From Sedimenticola sp. (GTDB lineage: Bacteria; Pseudomonadota; Gammaproteobacteria; Chromatiales; Chromatiaceae): DNA of 32,217 nucleotides. The DNA lies in NCBI GenBank assembly GCA_026983675.1, contig JALSTP010000199.1, positions 1 through 32,217 on the forward strand, read 5' to 3'. Shown piece after piece: positions 18,337 through 26,510 of the stretch. The first letter of the stretch is position 1, and each line of letters begins with the position of its first letter. Below the pieces are notes generated by a model that did no database searches, was not told where the DNA came from, and saw only the letters and a list, made by a program, of their open reading frames with translations. The translations under genes and the position numbers were made by a program.

Positions 18337-19530
18337 ATGACCCCGACCACCACACCGCGACAGCCCGCTTTGCCGGAAGCGGCGCCGGAGGAGGCCGCCC
18401 GGAGCCGGCGCCTGGGGCGGATGATCCGCGACGAGATGGCCAGCCACGGGGGGCGCCTCCCTTTCGACCGTTACATGGAGCTGGCCCTCTATGCGCCGGG
18501 GCTGGGGTACTACACGGGCGGTAGCCGCAAGTTTGGCGAGGCGGGCGATTTCGTCACTGCGCCGGAACTGTCCCCCTTGTTCGGTCAGTGTCTGGCGCGC
18601 CAATGTGCGGAGGTGCTGGAGCGCCTGGGCGGGGGCGATGTGCTGGAGTTTGGCGCGGGCTCCGGGGCGTTGGTGGTGGACATGTTGCTGGAACTCGAAC
18701 GGCTCCGGCGCCTGCCCGGCCGGTATCTCATCCTGGAACTGAGCGCCGAACTTCAGCGGCGGCAGCGGCAGCGGCTTGCCGAACGGGCGCCGCAGATGCT
18801 GGAGCGGGTGGTGTGGCTCGAGGGCTTGCCCGAGGGATTCCGGGGCGTGGTGATCGGCAACGAGCTGCTGGATGCCATGCCGGTCCATCGCTTCCGAATC
18901 GATGGGGACGAGGTCTGCGAGGTCTTCGCCCGGCCGGACGGAGACCGTTTCGTTTTCGTGAGCGGCGAGGCGGTGTCGCCGGGCCTGGAAGCGGCGGTGA
19001 CGGGCCTGCGGGCGGAGGGCCATGCGGCTGCGGAGGGATACACGTCGGAGATCAACCTGCGCCTCACGCCCTGGTTCGAGGCGCTGGCGGCTGCATTGCA
19101 GGCAGGTGTCGTTCTGCTCATCGACTACGGCCATCCCCGCGCGGCCTATTATCACCCCGAGCGCGCCATGGGGACGCTCATGTGCCACTACCGGCACCGC
19201 GTGCACGCCGACCCGGGTATCCTGGTGGGATTGCAGGATATCACCGCGCATGTGGATTTCTCCGCCGTCGCGGCGGCGGGCGCCGTGGCGGGCTTCTCCC
19301 TGATGGGATACGCCCCCCAGGCCCATTTTCTACTGGCCAGCGGCCTGGATGAGGTGATGATGCGTTCCGATCCCGCCGATCCGGCGGCGCACCTGGCGGT
19401 GACCCAGGGGGTGAAGCGGCTCACCCTGCCTGCGGAAATGGGCGAACGGTTCAAGGTGATCGCATTGGGGAAGGGGGTCGAAGGGCCGCTCATGGGGTTT
19501 CGGCTGAGGGATCTGCGTGACCGCCTGTAG
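18337..19530 (+). CDS. SAM-dependent methyltransferase of the MidA/NDUFAF7 family
   Basis: 397 residues from ATG 18337; an in-frame start at 18295 would add 14 residues lying in the intergenic region. Family blocks: GRLPFDRYMELALYAPGLGY, GDFVTAPELSPLFGQ, the SAM-binding VLEFGAGSGALVVDML, GNELLDAMPVHRF and LLIDYGHPRAAYYHPER. Mitochondrial members methylate an Arg of the complex I subunit NDUFS2; the bacterial substrate is mostly unknown. Adjacent to a folate/pterin cluster but with no clear functional link. It overlaps the downstream lipoprotein gene by 14 bp. Confidence 0.92.
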   Translation: MTPTTTPRQPALPEAAPEEAARSRRLGRMIRDEMASHGGRLPFDRYMELALYAPGLGYYTGGSRKFGEAGDFVTAPELSPLFGQCLARQCAEVLERLGGGDVLEFGAGSGALVVDMLLELERLRRLPGRYLILELSAELQRRQRQRLAERAPQMLERVVWLEGLPEGFRGVVIGNELLDAMPVHRFRIDGDEVCEVFARPDGDRFVFVSGEAVSPGLEAAVTGLRAEGHAAAEGYTSEINLRLTPWFEALAAALQAGVVLLIDYGHPRAAYYHPERAMGTLMCHYRHRVHADPGILVGLQDITAHVDFSAVAAAGAVAGFSLMGYAPQAHFLLASGLDEVMMRSDPADPAAHLAVTQGVKRLTLPAEMGERFKVIALGKGVEGPLMGFRLRDLRDRL

Positions 19531-20233
19531 GCGCGGATGGGTGGTGCTGGCGTTGGCGGCGATGTTGGCCGCCTGTCAGAGTCCCATCCGTCATCGCGGC
19601 GACACGGTGCGGCAGCCGTCCTTCTCCTTGGCGCAACTGGCGAAAGGGGACGTGGACGTGGTGGCGGAGATCCATCTGCGGGACACCTTCAAGTATCTTC
19701 GAGCGCTCACTGAAAAGCTCTATCGCCGCAACCCACGGGAGTGGCGGAAAGGCGGCAACCGCTCCCTGGAGGGCGCCATGACGCGCTTGTTCGGGCAGTT
19801 CGGTGACAGTTGGGGGCCGGCGTTGAGTGGGCGTTCCGCCATCGACAGTATGCGGCGGGCCTTCGACCCCGCCTATCGGGGTGACCGGGTGTATGCATTC
19901 GTTGCCGGCATGGGGGGCATGATTCTGCAGTCCTACAACGGCAAGCGCCAGTTCTTCGTGCTCGATGAACTCAACCCCCAGAGCCTCTACAACGCGGCCC
20001 GCAATATGGAAGTGGCTGCCTGGCGGCTGGCCCATCGGCGTGATGCCCGGGGACGGCCGTTGTTGGTCAGCAATACGATGCAGGGGCCCGTCGCCAACCT
20101 CAGCTTCGAGCGGCTGTTTGGCAAGATGATCGCCCTTCAGGATAGCATGGCGGAGATCGTGGCGGACGCCACCAACCGCCGTATTCGCACCCTTATCTGG
20201 AATGTGGCGTCAATGGTGTTCCTGCCCATCTGA
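19517..20233 (+). CDS. Uncharacterised lipoprotein
   Basis: 238 residues from GTG 19517. The signal peptide ends in a lipobox AMLAAC-Q (Cys20), so it should be lipid-anchored. The mature part is largely helical, with LAKGDVDVVAEIHLRDTFKYLRALTEKLYRRNP, a Gly-rich hydrophobic stretch YAFVAGMGGMILQSYNGK and a hydrophobic C-terminus (TLIWNVASMVFLPI). I do not recognise the family. It overlaps the preceding methyltransferase, suggesting co-transcription, and its 3' end overlaps the convergent thioredoxin-like gene by 24 bp. Confidence 0.82.
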   Translation: MTACRRGWVVLALAAMLAACQSPIRHRGDTVRQPSFSLAQLAKGDVDVVAEIHLRDTFKYLRALTEKLYRRNPREWRKGGNRSLEGAMTRLFGQFGDSWGPALSGRSAIDSMRRAFDPAYRGDRVYAFVAGMGGMILQSYNGKRQFFVLDELNPQSLYNAARNMEVAAWRLAHRRDARGRPLLVSNTMQGPVANLSFERLFGKMIALQDSMAEIVADATNRRIRTLIWNVASMVFLPI

Positions 20234-20722
20234 TCCCGCGCGGGCGCGCAGCCGATCGAGGGCGTCCTCGATGGCCTCATCGAGGTAGACGCCGTACATA
20301 TCGAGGCTATTGACGCCCACGATGCGGCGGGTCAGTTCCCTGCCGTCCGCGTCGAGCAGAAGCAACGTCGGGGTGAGAAAGACCTTGTAGCGGTGGGCGA
20401 GGTCCTTCGCTTTCGTCTCTTTGCCGTCGAAATCCTTCACCCGCACGCCAGCGTCCATGAACATCTCGCGAATGACGACCTTGTTCACGTATTCGCCGCT
20501 GATGACCATGGGCCGGATGATCTCGCGTTTCAGCAGGACGCAATAGACGCAATCTTTTTGGGAGACCATGAGCAGCAGCGGAAGTCGTTTGGCGGCGGCG
20601 AGGCGGCTGTCGGCGCGCAGATCAGTGGTTGCCGTGACGCGGTCGCCGGTCTCGTTTCCCTGCGTCTGAAGAGGAATGAACAGGGTCCACCAAAAGTAGA
20701 GGAGCAACAAACGGAAGGTCAT
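20210..20722 (-). CDS. Exported thioredoxin-fold protein 1 (SoxW-like)
   Basis: 170 residues from the ATG at 20722; an upstream in-frame start at 20758 would place 12 polar residues before the signal peptide. A signal peptide (MTFRLLLLYFWWTLFIPLQ) precedes a thioredoxin fold with the redox motif C58-V-Y-C61 and the cis-Pro loop FLTPTLLLLDADGRE. The sequence resembles SoxW/periplasmic thioredoxins that keep partner cysteines reduced. It is clearly paralogous to the next gene on this strand (shared KDFDG, RYKVF/RYHVF, TPT and DADGRELT/DAQGRELT blocks). Substrate unknown. Confidence 0.83.
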   Translation of the reverse strand: MTFRLLLLYFWWTLFIPLQTQGNETGDRVTATTDLRADSRLAAAKRLPLLLMVSQKDCVYCVLLKREIIRPMVISGEYVNKVVIREMFMDAGVRVKDFDGKETKAKDLAHRYKVFLTPTLLLLDADGRELTRRIVGVNSLDMYGVYLDEAIEDALDRLRARAGSDGQEHH

Positions 20723-20794
20723 ACGCGGTTCCAGCAACGATAGGGGCCTGCCGGCCACCTCATAGACCCTTGGATCATAGCCGGTCGCGCACGG

Positions 20795-20823
20795 AAAGAC
20801 GAGGCGGGAAGTCCCCGCCCCGT
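20795..20823 (-). terminator. Candidate terminator between the two thioredoxin-like genes
   Basis: On the minus strand, ACGGGGCGGG-gactt-CCCGCCTCGT forms a strong GC hairpin followed by TCTTT. The T-run is short, so it may only attenuate read-through from the upstream paralogue. Confidence 0.4.
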
Positions 20824-20865
20824 GTTGGTGTTTTCCGCAGGCGCCCCGCGCGCGGGCGCGGTTGT

Positions 20866-21387
20866 TCAGTGGACGTGCGTCTTGGCGACGGCGCCAGGCT
20901 GGAGGCGGGGGCCCGCCAGCAGGGTGCGTGATGCGCGCAGCGCTGCTTCGAGATGGGTGCGATAATCGTCGGGGTCGTTGAAGCCCACGATGGGATCGGT
21001 CAACTCGCGCCCCTGGGCGTCCAGAATGACCACGGTGGGGGTGGCGAATACGTGATAACGGCTCACGAAACGGCGTGCGCGCACCTTCTCCCCGTCGAAG
21101 TCCTTGATCTTCCCTCCGGTGCCGATATTGAATTCACGCACCAGCGCACGCTTGCCGAGGTCACCGTGGTTGATCATCGGCGAGAGCACCGTCTGTTTCA
21201 GGCGCTCGCAAAAAGGGCAGTCGTCGGCACTGAAGACCAGAATGACCGGTAGATGGGACTTTTCGGCTTCGAGGGCGGTCTTGCTCCAGTCGGGTTTGGC
21301 GGGGTCACTTCCTTCAGAGGCCGCGAATGCGGTTCCGTTGAATATGACAAGGCCCAGAAACAGCATGTACAACAGGGTCTTCATCAT
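20866..21387 (-). CDS. Exported thioredoxin-fold protein 2 (SoxW-like)
   Basis: 173 residues; signal peptide MMKTLLYMLFLGLVIFNGTA-FAA. Thioredoxin fold with active site C57-P-F-C60 (SADDCPFCERLKQ), followed by KDFDGEKVRARRFVSRYHVF and the cis-Pro loop ATPTVVILDAQGRELT. The C-terminus is short and polar, ending KTHVH. It differs from its paralogue in the active-site dipeptide (PF versus VY), suggesting different redox potential or partners. It has a strong sigma-70 promoter just upstream and so is probably the lead gene of the pair. Confidence 0.86.
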   Translation of the reverse strand: MMKTLLYMLFLGLVIFNGTAFAASEGSDPAKPDWSKTALEAEKSHLPVILVFSADDCPFCERLKQTVLSPMINHGDLGKRALVREFNIGTGGKIKDFDGEKVRARRFVSRYHVFATPTVVILDAQGRELTDPIVGFNDPDDYRTHLEAALRASRTLLAGPRLQPGAVAKTHVH

Positions 21388-21419
21388 TACAGCTCACTTC
21401 AATGATTGTCGATGAGTAC

Positions 21420-21448
21420 AGTATATAAGCAAATTATAATATTTTCAA
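21420..21448 (-). promoter_or_regulatory. Strong sigma-70 promoter for the thioredoxin-like genes
   Basis: On the minus strand TTGAAA (21448-21443), 17-base AT-rich spacer, TATACT (21425-21420), both boxes 5/6. Expected start near 21413, about 26 bases before the ATG. It stands in a distinctly AT-rich pocket (21408-21450) within GC-rich surroundings. The remaining bases to 21647 hold no gene that I can support. Confidence 0.72.
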
Positions 21449-21647
21449 CGTCTGGATTTTCTGCCATATCACGCCGTTTACGGCATCGCGGACCGGAACT
21501 TTACTTTTCAGCCCGTAGGTCGGGGCGGGCCTGCCAACTCCACTGACCCCCGTATCGCCCCCGTGGGGCGGACGCCGTCTGCCTTGAGGATGTTGCATTC
21601 GGTGATGTGGGGCAGGGGGCCGGCGGGCAGCGCCCGCCTTGCCTGGT

Positions 21648-22832
21648 TCAGGACAGCCCGCGCGCAATGGCCCTTTGACGGGCGCGCGCCATCGCCGCTT
21701 TGATCTCCGCGCCGCCCTGGGGTTGGGGCGTGATGTCTGCGAGCGTCACCCGCCGGGCGGCCTCCCAGGCGTCCAGGATGCGATGGGCCTGGGGATAGGG
21801 AGTGTCATCGAGGCCGAGCCGGCCGCGCGCGTCGGCCTCGCATACCCACAGGAATTCATGCAGGCGGGAGGGGCGGCGAAACGCGTCCAGTTCCTCCAGC
21901 AGGGTAAGCAGGGTGCGCGGGCGCAGTTCCAGGGCGCGGTGGGCCTTGCCATGCAGGCGCACGCCAAGGTGCGCCAGCTCGCACCATGCCACCGGGGGAC
22001 GAAGCCGCTCGCAGAGCGTGGCCAGCCGTCTCGTGCCGCGCGCCTCGTGGCCGATGTGGCGCGGCCATGCCGCTGATGGCGTTACGCCTTTGCCCAGATC
22101 GTGCAGCAATGCGGCAAAACGCACCCGGGGTTCCGGAGAAAGCCGGCAGGCCTGCTCCAGCACCAGCAGGCTGTGCAGGCCGGTGTCGATCTCCGGGTGG
22201 TGGTGCGGTGGCTGGGGGACGCCAAAAAGGGCGTCCAGCTCCGGCGCCAGTGGGGCGAGGCAGTGCAGATCCCGCAGGGTGCGAACGAAGATCCAGGGAC
22301 GGGCTTCCGCCATCGCCTTGCGCCATTCGGCCCAGATGCGCTCCGCGGCGATGTCCGAGAGGGCGCCGCTCGCGGCGAGGCGGCGGGCAAGGGCCTTGGT
22401 GTCCTGGGCGATGCGAAAACCGAGCGGTGCGTAGCGGGCCTGAAATCGGGCCAGGCGCAGGAGGCGCAGCGGGTCCTCGGCGAAGGCCGGGGTATGGCGC
22501 AGCCAGCGCCTTTCCAGGTCCCTTTCCCCGCCCAAGGGATCGATCAGCCGGCCCTCCGGGGAACGCGCCAGGGCGTTGATGGTGAGGTCCCGCCGGCGCA
22601 GGTCATCGGCCACGATGGCGGCCTCGTCGGAGGATGTGGCGGCGCCACGGGGCAGCGCATATTCCTCATGGGTGTCGGGGTGGAGGAAGACCTGGAAATC
22701 CTTGCCCACGGGTTCGAATCCCTGGGCGGCAAGCGCCGCCGGGGTGGCCCCCGGGACCAGCCAATCGCGTTCCGAGACGGGCCGGCCGAGCAGCGTATCG
22801 CGTACCGCGCCGCCGACGAGATAGGCGCGCAT
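21648..22832 (-). CDS. cca: CCA-adding enzyme (multifunctional CCA protein)
   Basis: 394 residues from ATG 22832, which has AAGGAG six bases upstream. The frame stays open far beyond this, but the family start MRAYLVGGAVRDTLLG fixes the N-terminus. Nucleotidyltransferase head: GGAVRD, then ERDW where E. coli Cca has DRDW (so the first metal-binding Asp is Glu21, the second is Asp23); RRDLTINALA and EDPLRLLRLARFQARY follow. The C-terminal HD phosphohydrolase domain is intact (ALLHDLGKG), as in E. coli-type Cca. It adds or repairs the 3' CCA of tRNAs. About 18 residues shorter than the E. coli protein, mostly at the tail. Confidence 0.95.
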   Translation of the reverse strand: MRAYLVGGAVRDTLLGRPVSERDWLVPGATPAALAAQGFEPVGKDFQVFLHPDTHEEYALPRGAATSSDEAAIVADDLRRRDLTINALARSPEGRLIDPLGGERDLERRWLRHTPAFAEDPLRLLRLARFQARYAPLGFRIAQDTKALARRLAASGALSDIAAERIWAEWRKAMAEARPWIFVRTLRDLHCLAPLAPELDALFGVPQPPHHHPEIDTGLHSLLVLEQACRLSPEPRVRFAALLHDLGKGVTPSAAWPRHIGHEARGTRRLATLCERLRPPVAWCELAHLGVRLHGKAHRALELRPRTLLTLLEELDAFRRPSRLHEFLWVCEADARGRLGLDDTPYPQAHRILDAWEAARRVTLADITPQPQGGAEIKAAMARARQRAIARGLS

Positions 22833-22880
22833 GGGATCTCCTTTTGAGCAACCGGGGTGGGAAATGGTACCTTGTTTTGG

Positions 22881-23948
22881 ATGAAGGGTGTGTGGAATGG
22901 CGGTAGGGCGCTGGCAGCGGTGGTGTTGCTGTTGTGGGTGCTGTTCATGGAGGTGGGCTGCGGCACGCTGGGCTATTACAGCCAGTCGGTGCGGGGGCAA
23001 CTCGGTGTGCTCGCCCGGCGCGAGCCGATCACGAACCTGGTGGAGGACGGCGGTACCGATCCGGCATTGAAGGCGCGCCTGCGGGCGGTGCTTGAGATCC
23101 GCCGTTTCGCCAGCGAACGCCTGGGCCTGCCGGACAACGGCAGCTACCGCGTGTATGCAGACGTGGGCCACAGGGCGATGGTCTGGGCCGTGGTTGCCAC
23201 CCCCGAGTTCTCCGTGGAGCCGCGCCAATGGTGCTACCCGGTGGTGGGGTGCGCCGCCTACCGGGGGTATTTCGACCGGCGCGAGGCCCGCGACTATGCA
23301 CTGGCGCTCTCGGCAGAGGGGCTGGACGCCACCGTCAATCCGGTGCCGGCCTACTCCACGCTGGGGTGGTTCGACGATCCGGTGCCGAGTTCCATCATGC
23401 ATTGGCCCCTCTACCGCATCGCTGGGTTGATCTTCCATGAACTGGCCCATCAGCGGCTCTACGTGAAGGGTGACTCCGCCTTCAACGAGGCCTTCGCCAC
23501 GGCGGTGCAGCGACTCGGCGTGAAACGTTGGCTGGACGTCCGGGGGGATGCGGAGATGCTGGCGGCATGGCGGACCGCAGAGCGGCGCCACCGGGCCTTC
23601 GTGGATCTGTTGATGGACACGCGCAAACAGCTCGTGCGCCTCTATGCCTCCGGGGCGGCGCCGGAGGTGATGCGGGAGCGAAAACAGGCGGTGTTTGGAG
23701 GCATGCGGGTCCGTTATTCGGCGTTGCGCCGGGAATGGGGGGAATATGCGGGCTATGACGGCTGGTTCAGCCGACCCATGAACAACGCCCGTTTTGCCTC
23801 GGTGGCCACCTATGAGTCTTGGGTGCCGGCCTTCCTGGCCCTTGCCCGCTCCGTGGGCGGCGACATGGCCGCGTTCTACCGCCGCGCCGGGGAACTGGCG
23901 GCGCTGCCCGCATCGGCGCGGGCGGCCAGGCTGCGCAGTCTGCGGTAG
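22881..23948 (+). CDS. Predicted zinc aminopeptidase, lipoprotein (COG4324 type)
   Basis: 355 residues from ATG 22881; a GTG at 22857 would add eight. An N-terminal hydrophobic segment (ALAAVVLLLWVLFMEV) ends at a possible lipobox Cys (EVGC-G). The family is recognised by YYSQSVRGQLGVL near the N-terminus and by the zinc motif HELAH at residues 186-190 followed by YVKGDSAFNEAFATAV, in which the downstream Glu is the likely third ligand. Predicted membrane-anchored periplasmic metallopeptidase; substrate unknown. Divergent from cca (48 bp between start codons) and tail-overlapping the next, convergent gene by 73 bp. Confidence 0.87.
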   Translation: MKGVWNGGRALAAVVLLLWVLFMEVGCGTLGYYSQSVRGQLGVLARREPITNLVEDGGTDPALKARLRAVLEIRRFASERLGLPDNGSYRVYADVGHRAMVWAVVATPEFSVEPRQWCYPVVGCAAYRGYFDRREARDYALALSAEGLDATVNPVPAYSTLGWFDDPVPSSIMHWPLYRIAGLIFHELAHQRLYVKGDSAFNEAFATAVQRLGVKRWLDVRGDAEMLAAWRTAERRHRAFVDLLMDTRKQLVRLYASGAAPEVMRERKQAVFGGMRVRYSALRREWGEYAGYDGWFSRPMNNARFASVATYESWVPAFLALARSVGGDMAAFYRRAGELAALPASARAARLRSLR

Positions 23949-24877
23949 CGCCGCCGCTGGTCGCCTTCCGGCGAGAGATACAGGGGCACGATGCTCTCGA
24001 TGGGGGTGGGGGTGATCCCCAGCGCCTGGAGGCCGTTGGTGCGGCACAGACTGTCGGTCTGCATGGAGAGATAGTTGTCGTAGGTGAAGGGACGGCCGGG
24101 CAGGTGGCCGAGAATGCGCGCCTGGAGGCGCGAACTGCGGTCGCTGAGGCCGATGACGGTCTTGTCCATGCCAAGGGTCCGGGCCGTATAGACCACCAGC
24201 TCCCTCAAGGTATAGGCCTCTGGGCCACACAGGTCGTAACGCTGGCCGATCGTGGTGGGGTCTTCCAACCCCTTCTGGAAGGCCAGGGCCACGTCGCCGG
24301 CATAGATCGGGGCGAAGCGGGTCTCGGGGCAGGCAAGGGGAAAGGGGCCGGGGAGGCTGCGCAACAGGGTGGCGAAGCGGTTGAAGAAGCTGTCGCCGGG
24401 TCCGAAGATGACAGAGGGGCGGAAGCTGGTCGTCTGCACCGCCCCGCCGCCACGGTGGTGGGCGTGATCTTCGCCTTCCCCCTTGGTTCGCAGATATTCG
24501 CTGCTGCCCTTGTCGGCGTGGGCATTGACGGCGCTCATGTGCAGCAGGCGCGGCACACCGGTGTCACGCATGGCATCGACGATACTGTCCACCAGCGCCA
24601 CGTGCACGCGGCGGAAGCTCTGGGTCTCGCCGGCCTCGTTCAAAATCCCCACCAGGTTGACCACTGCGTCACAGTCCTCGATTTGCCGGCGCAGGGCCTG
24701 TGGGTTGAAGACATCCGCCTCGGTCAGTTCCACGCCCGGCAGGAGCTTCAGGTCACGGTGGCGATGGGGGTGGCGGCTGACGATCCGGCAGGCATAGCCC
24801 GCGCCGGATAACTGTCTGGCAAGGGCGTGGCCCACGAAACCGGTTCCGCCGATCATGCATACCCTGTTAATCTTCAT
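23876..24877 (-). CDS. NDUFA9-like NAD(P)-binding protein (extended SDR)
   Basis: 333 residues from ATG 24877; a start two codons upstream is also possible. Rossmann motif MIGGTGFVGHALARQL near the N-terminus, then ADVFNPQALRRQIEDCDAVVNLVGIL and FRPSVIFGPGDSFFNRF, the blocks of bacterial proteins related to the complex I accessory subunit NDUFA9 and to NAD(P)-binding quinone-oxidoreductase-like proteins. The usual YxxxK is represented by SSEYLRTKGEGE. It may bind NAD(P)H without dehydrogenase activity; a link to respiratory complexes is only family knowledge. The Arg/Ala/Ser-rich C-terminus overlaps the convergent peptidase gene by 73 bp. Confidence 0.85.
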   Translation of the reverse strand: MKINRVCMIGGTGFVGHALARQLSGAGYACRIVSRHPHRHRDLKLLPGVELTEADVFNPQALRRQIEDCDAVVNLVGILNEAGETQSFRRVHVALVDSIVDAMRDTGVPRLLHMSAVNAHADKGSSEYLRTKGEGEDHAHHRGGGAVQTTSFRPSVIFGPGDSFFNRFATLLRSLPGPFPLACPETRFAPIYAGDVALAFQKGLEDPTTIGQRYDLCGPEAYTLRELVVYTARTLGMDKTVIGLSDRSSRLQARILGHLPGRPFTYDNYLSMQTDSLCRTNGLQALGITPTPIESIVPLYLSPEGDQRRRYRRLRSLAARADAGSAASSPARR

Positions 24878-24955
24878 CGTCACGATCCTTTGCCATGTCC
24901 GAAATGCCGCAATATAGACCCTTTGCCAAGCGGGAACAATAACCCATTCATATCA

Positions 24956-25768
24956 ATGGATATTATCGGTGTCAATGATCTGATGATCTATCTGTCGGCC
25001 GGCGCGGTCGCGGGCATTCTGGCAGGGCTGCTGGGTATCGGTGGCGGGCTGGTGATCGTTCCGGTGTTGCTGTGGGTGTTCGGCTTGCAGAGGGTGCCGT
25101 CCGGTATTGCCCCCCATCTGGCGGTGGGGACCTCCCTCGCGACCATCGTGTTCACGTCGTTGTCTTCGATTCGCGCCCACCATCGCCATGGGGCGGTGCG
25201 CTGGGATGTGGCGCGATCGCTGATCCCGGGGATCGTTGCGGGTGCGCTCGCGGGCGCCCTCATTGCCGGATGGATGTCCGGACCCTGGTTGCAGCGGCTG
25301 TTCGCGCTCTTCGTCGTGACGGTGGGCGTGCGCATGTTGCGGGGCGCCGCCGGGGTGGTGGCGCGCACCGGTTTGCCGGGAGTGGGCGGGATGGCGGCGG
25401 CCGGGGGGGGCATCGGCGCCCTTTCCTCCATGGTGGGCATTGGGGGAGGCACCCTCACGGTGCCGTTCCTGGCCGCATCGGGGGTGGGGATGCGCGAGGC
25501 CGTGGCCACGGCCAGCGCCTGCGGCCTGCCCATTGCGTTGGCGGGGAGCATCGGTTTCGCCGTGGTGGGGTGGGGCCACCCTGGGCTGCCAGCCGGGGCG
25601 CTGGGTTTTATTCACCTTCCTGCGGCGCTGGCGGTGGTGGCGGCCAGTGTTCCCTGCGCCCGGACAGGGGCCCATCTGGCCCACCGATTGCCGCTGGTGG
25701 CGCTGCGCCGTCTGTTTGCGGTATTGCTGCTGGTGGTGGGGGCAAGGCTTCTCCTCGAAAGCGTCTGA
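24956..25768 (+). CDS. TSUP-family permease (TauE/SafE sulfite exporter-like)
   Basis: 270 residues from ATG 24956. About eight transmembrane helices in two repeated halves, each with the TSUP signature: AGILAGLLGIGGGLVIVPVL in the first, and IGALSSMVGIGGGTLTVPFL in the second. HLAVGTSLATIVFTS follows the first signature. Such permeases move sulfite, sulfoacetate or other small organic anions; the substrate here is not evident. The 3' end runs 161 bp past the stop of the convergent downstream gene. Confidence 0.93.
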   Translation: MDIIGVNDLMIYLSAGAVAGILAGLLGIGGGLVIVPVLLWVFGLQRVPSGIAPHLAVGTSLATIVFTSLSSIRAHHRHGAVRWDVARSLIPGIVAGALAGALIAGWMSGPWLQRLFALFVVTVGVRMLRGAAGVVARTGLPGVGGMAAAGGGIGALSSMVGIGGGTLTVPFLAASGVGMREAVATASACGLPIALAGSIGFAVVGWGHPGLPAGALGFIHLPAALAVVAASVPCARTGAHLAHRLPLVALRRLFAVLLLVVGARLLLESV

Positions 25769-26324
25769 AGGGGTTGGCAAAGGCCTCGCGGGAGAAGCGT
25801 TTGTAGAGCATCAGGTTGCCGTCGGCATCACGCAGCACCAGCCGGCCCTGCTGCATGGCGAACTCGTAGATGCGGCTGGTGTGGTTTTCCAGATTGGTCA
25901 TCGTCAGCAAGTTGCCGTCGATGCGGAAGATGCCTTCGGTGAAATGCGCTTCGTCCATGAAGATGCGGAAGCGCACGCCGTGGATGACCAGGATGTCGCC
26001 GGCGTTGCCCAACCAGGTGCCTTCCAGGATCGACACCGGCGGGCCTTCGTGGGCGGGTGGTGGGTAGGGCGGGAACGGAGGGCGCCCGGCGTCGTAGAAA
26101 TGTTCCCAGCCCGGCGGCGGCCAGGTGTAATCCGGCGGGAGGGCGCCGCCGCCTCGTTTGTTCGCCATCCGGGCCATGGTCTCCATCATCAGGGTCATGG
26201 CCCTGGCCATTGCATCGCTCAGAGCGGAGGTGTCGTAGTCGGCGGCAGTGACCGTGGCAACGGCCACGAGCAGGATCGTCCCGATGACCCCGCGGGCGAA
26301 GTTCAGCCTGAACGCCCGACCCAA
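25608..26324 (-). CDS. Proline-rich exported protein of unknown function
   Basis: 238 residues if the TTG at 26324 is the start; no ATG precedes the signal-peptide-like segment closely (RLNFARGVIGTILLVAVATVTAA), and the start is uncertain. Mature part: a helical Met-rich stretch (SDAMARAMTLMMETMARMANKR), a Pro-rich aromatic region (PDYTWPPPGWEHFYDAGRPP), then a compact beta-rich domain (LEGTWLGNAGDILVIHG to LVLRDADGNLMLYKRF). The last about 50 residues are antisense to the permease gene and very Pro-rich, so the functional protein may be essentially complete before them. Family not recognised. Confidence 0.7.
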   Translation of the reverse strand: MGRAFRLNFARGVIGTILLVAVATVTAADYDTSALSDAMARAMTLMMETMARMANKRGGGALPPDYTWPPPGWEHFYDAGRPPFPPYPPPAHEGPPVSILEGTWLGNAGDILVIHGVRFRIFMDEAHFTEGIFRIDGNLLTMTNLENHTSRIYEFAMQQGRLVLRDADGNLMLYKRFSREAFANPFRRFRGEALPPPPAAIPQTDGAAPPAAIGGPDGPLSGRREHWPPPPPAPQEGE

Positions 26325-26445
26325 CAGTGAGACCGCGAGGCGCGACTCATGGCCTTGCCGGTCGCAGCATCCGCGATTTCGGTTGTGTCTGGAACGAAGG
26401 TTGCTCAATCTGTTCGACCCGCGTTGAACAATGCTCGATTTTGGC

Positions 26446-26475
26446 GTGACCCACGGCCGCTTTACATGGGATAAT
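26446..26475 (+). promoter_or_regulatory. rsd: Candidate sigma-70 promoter for rsd
   Basis: GTGACC (26446-26451), 18-base spacer, GATAAT (26470-26475; 5/6). Start expected near 26483, 28 bases before the ATG. Confidence 0.4.
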
Positions 26476-26510
26476 GGCATGCAGTTCGATAACCCTGATG
26501 GATAGTTTAC

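Noticed and set aside
22833-24230. Very long open frame continuing upstream of cca on the minus strand (frame of 860 codons in all)
   Set aside because: The cca start is fixed by family alignment and a strong ribosome-binding site; the extension is antisense to the peptidase gene and overlaps the NDUFA9-like gene. High GC keeps shadow frames open.
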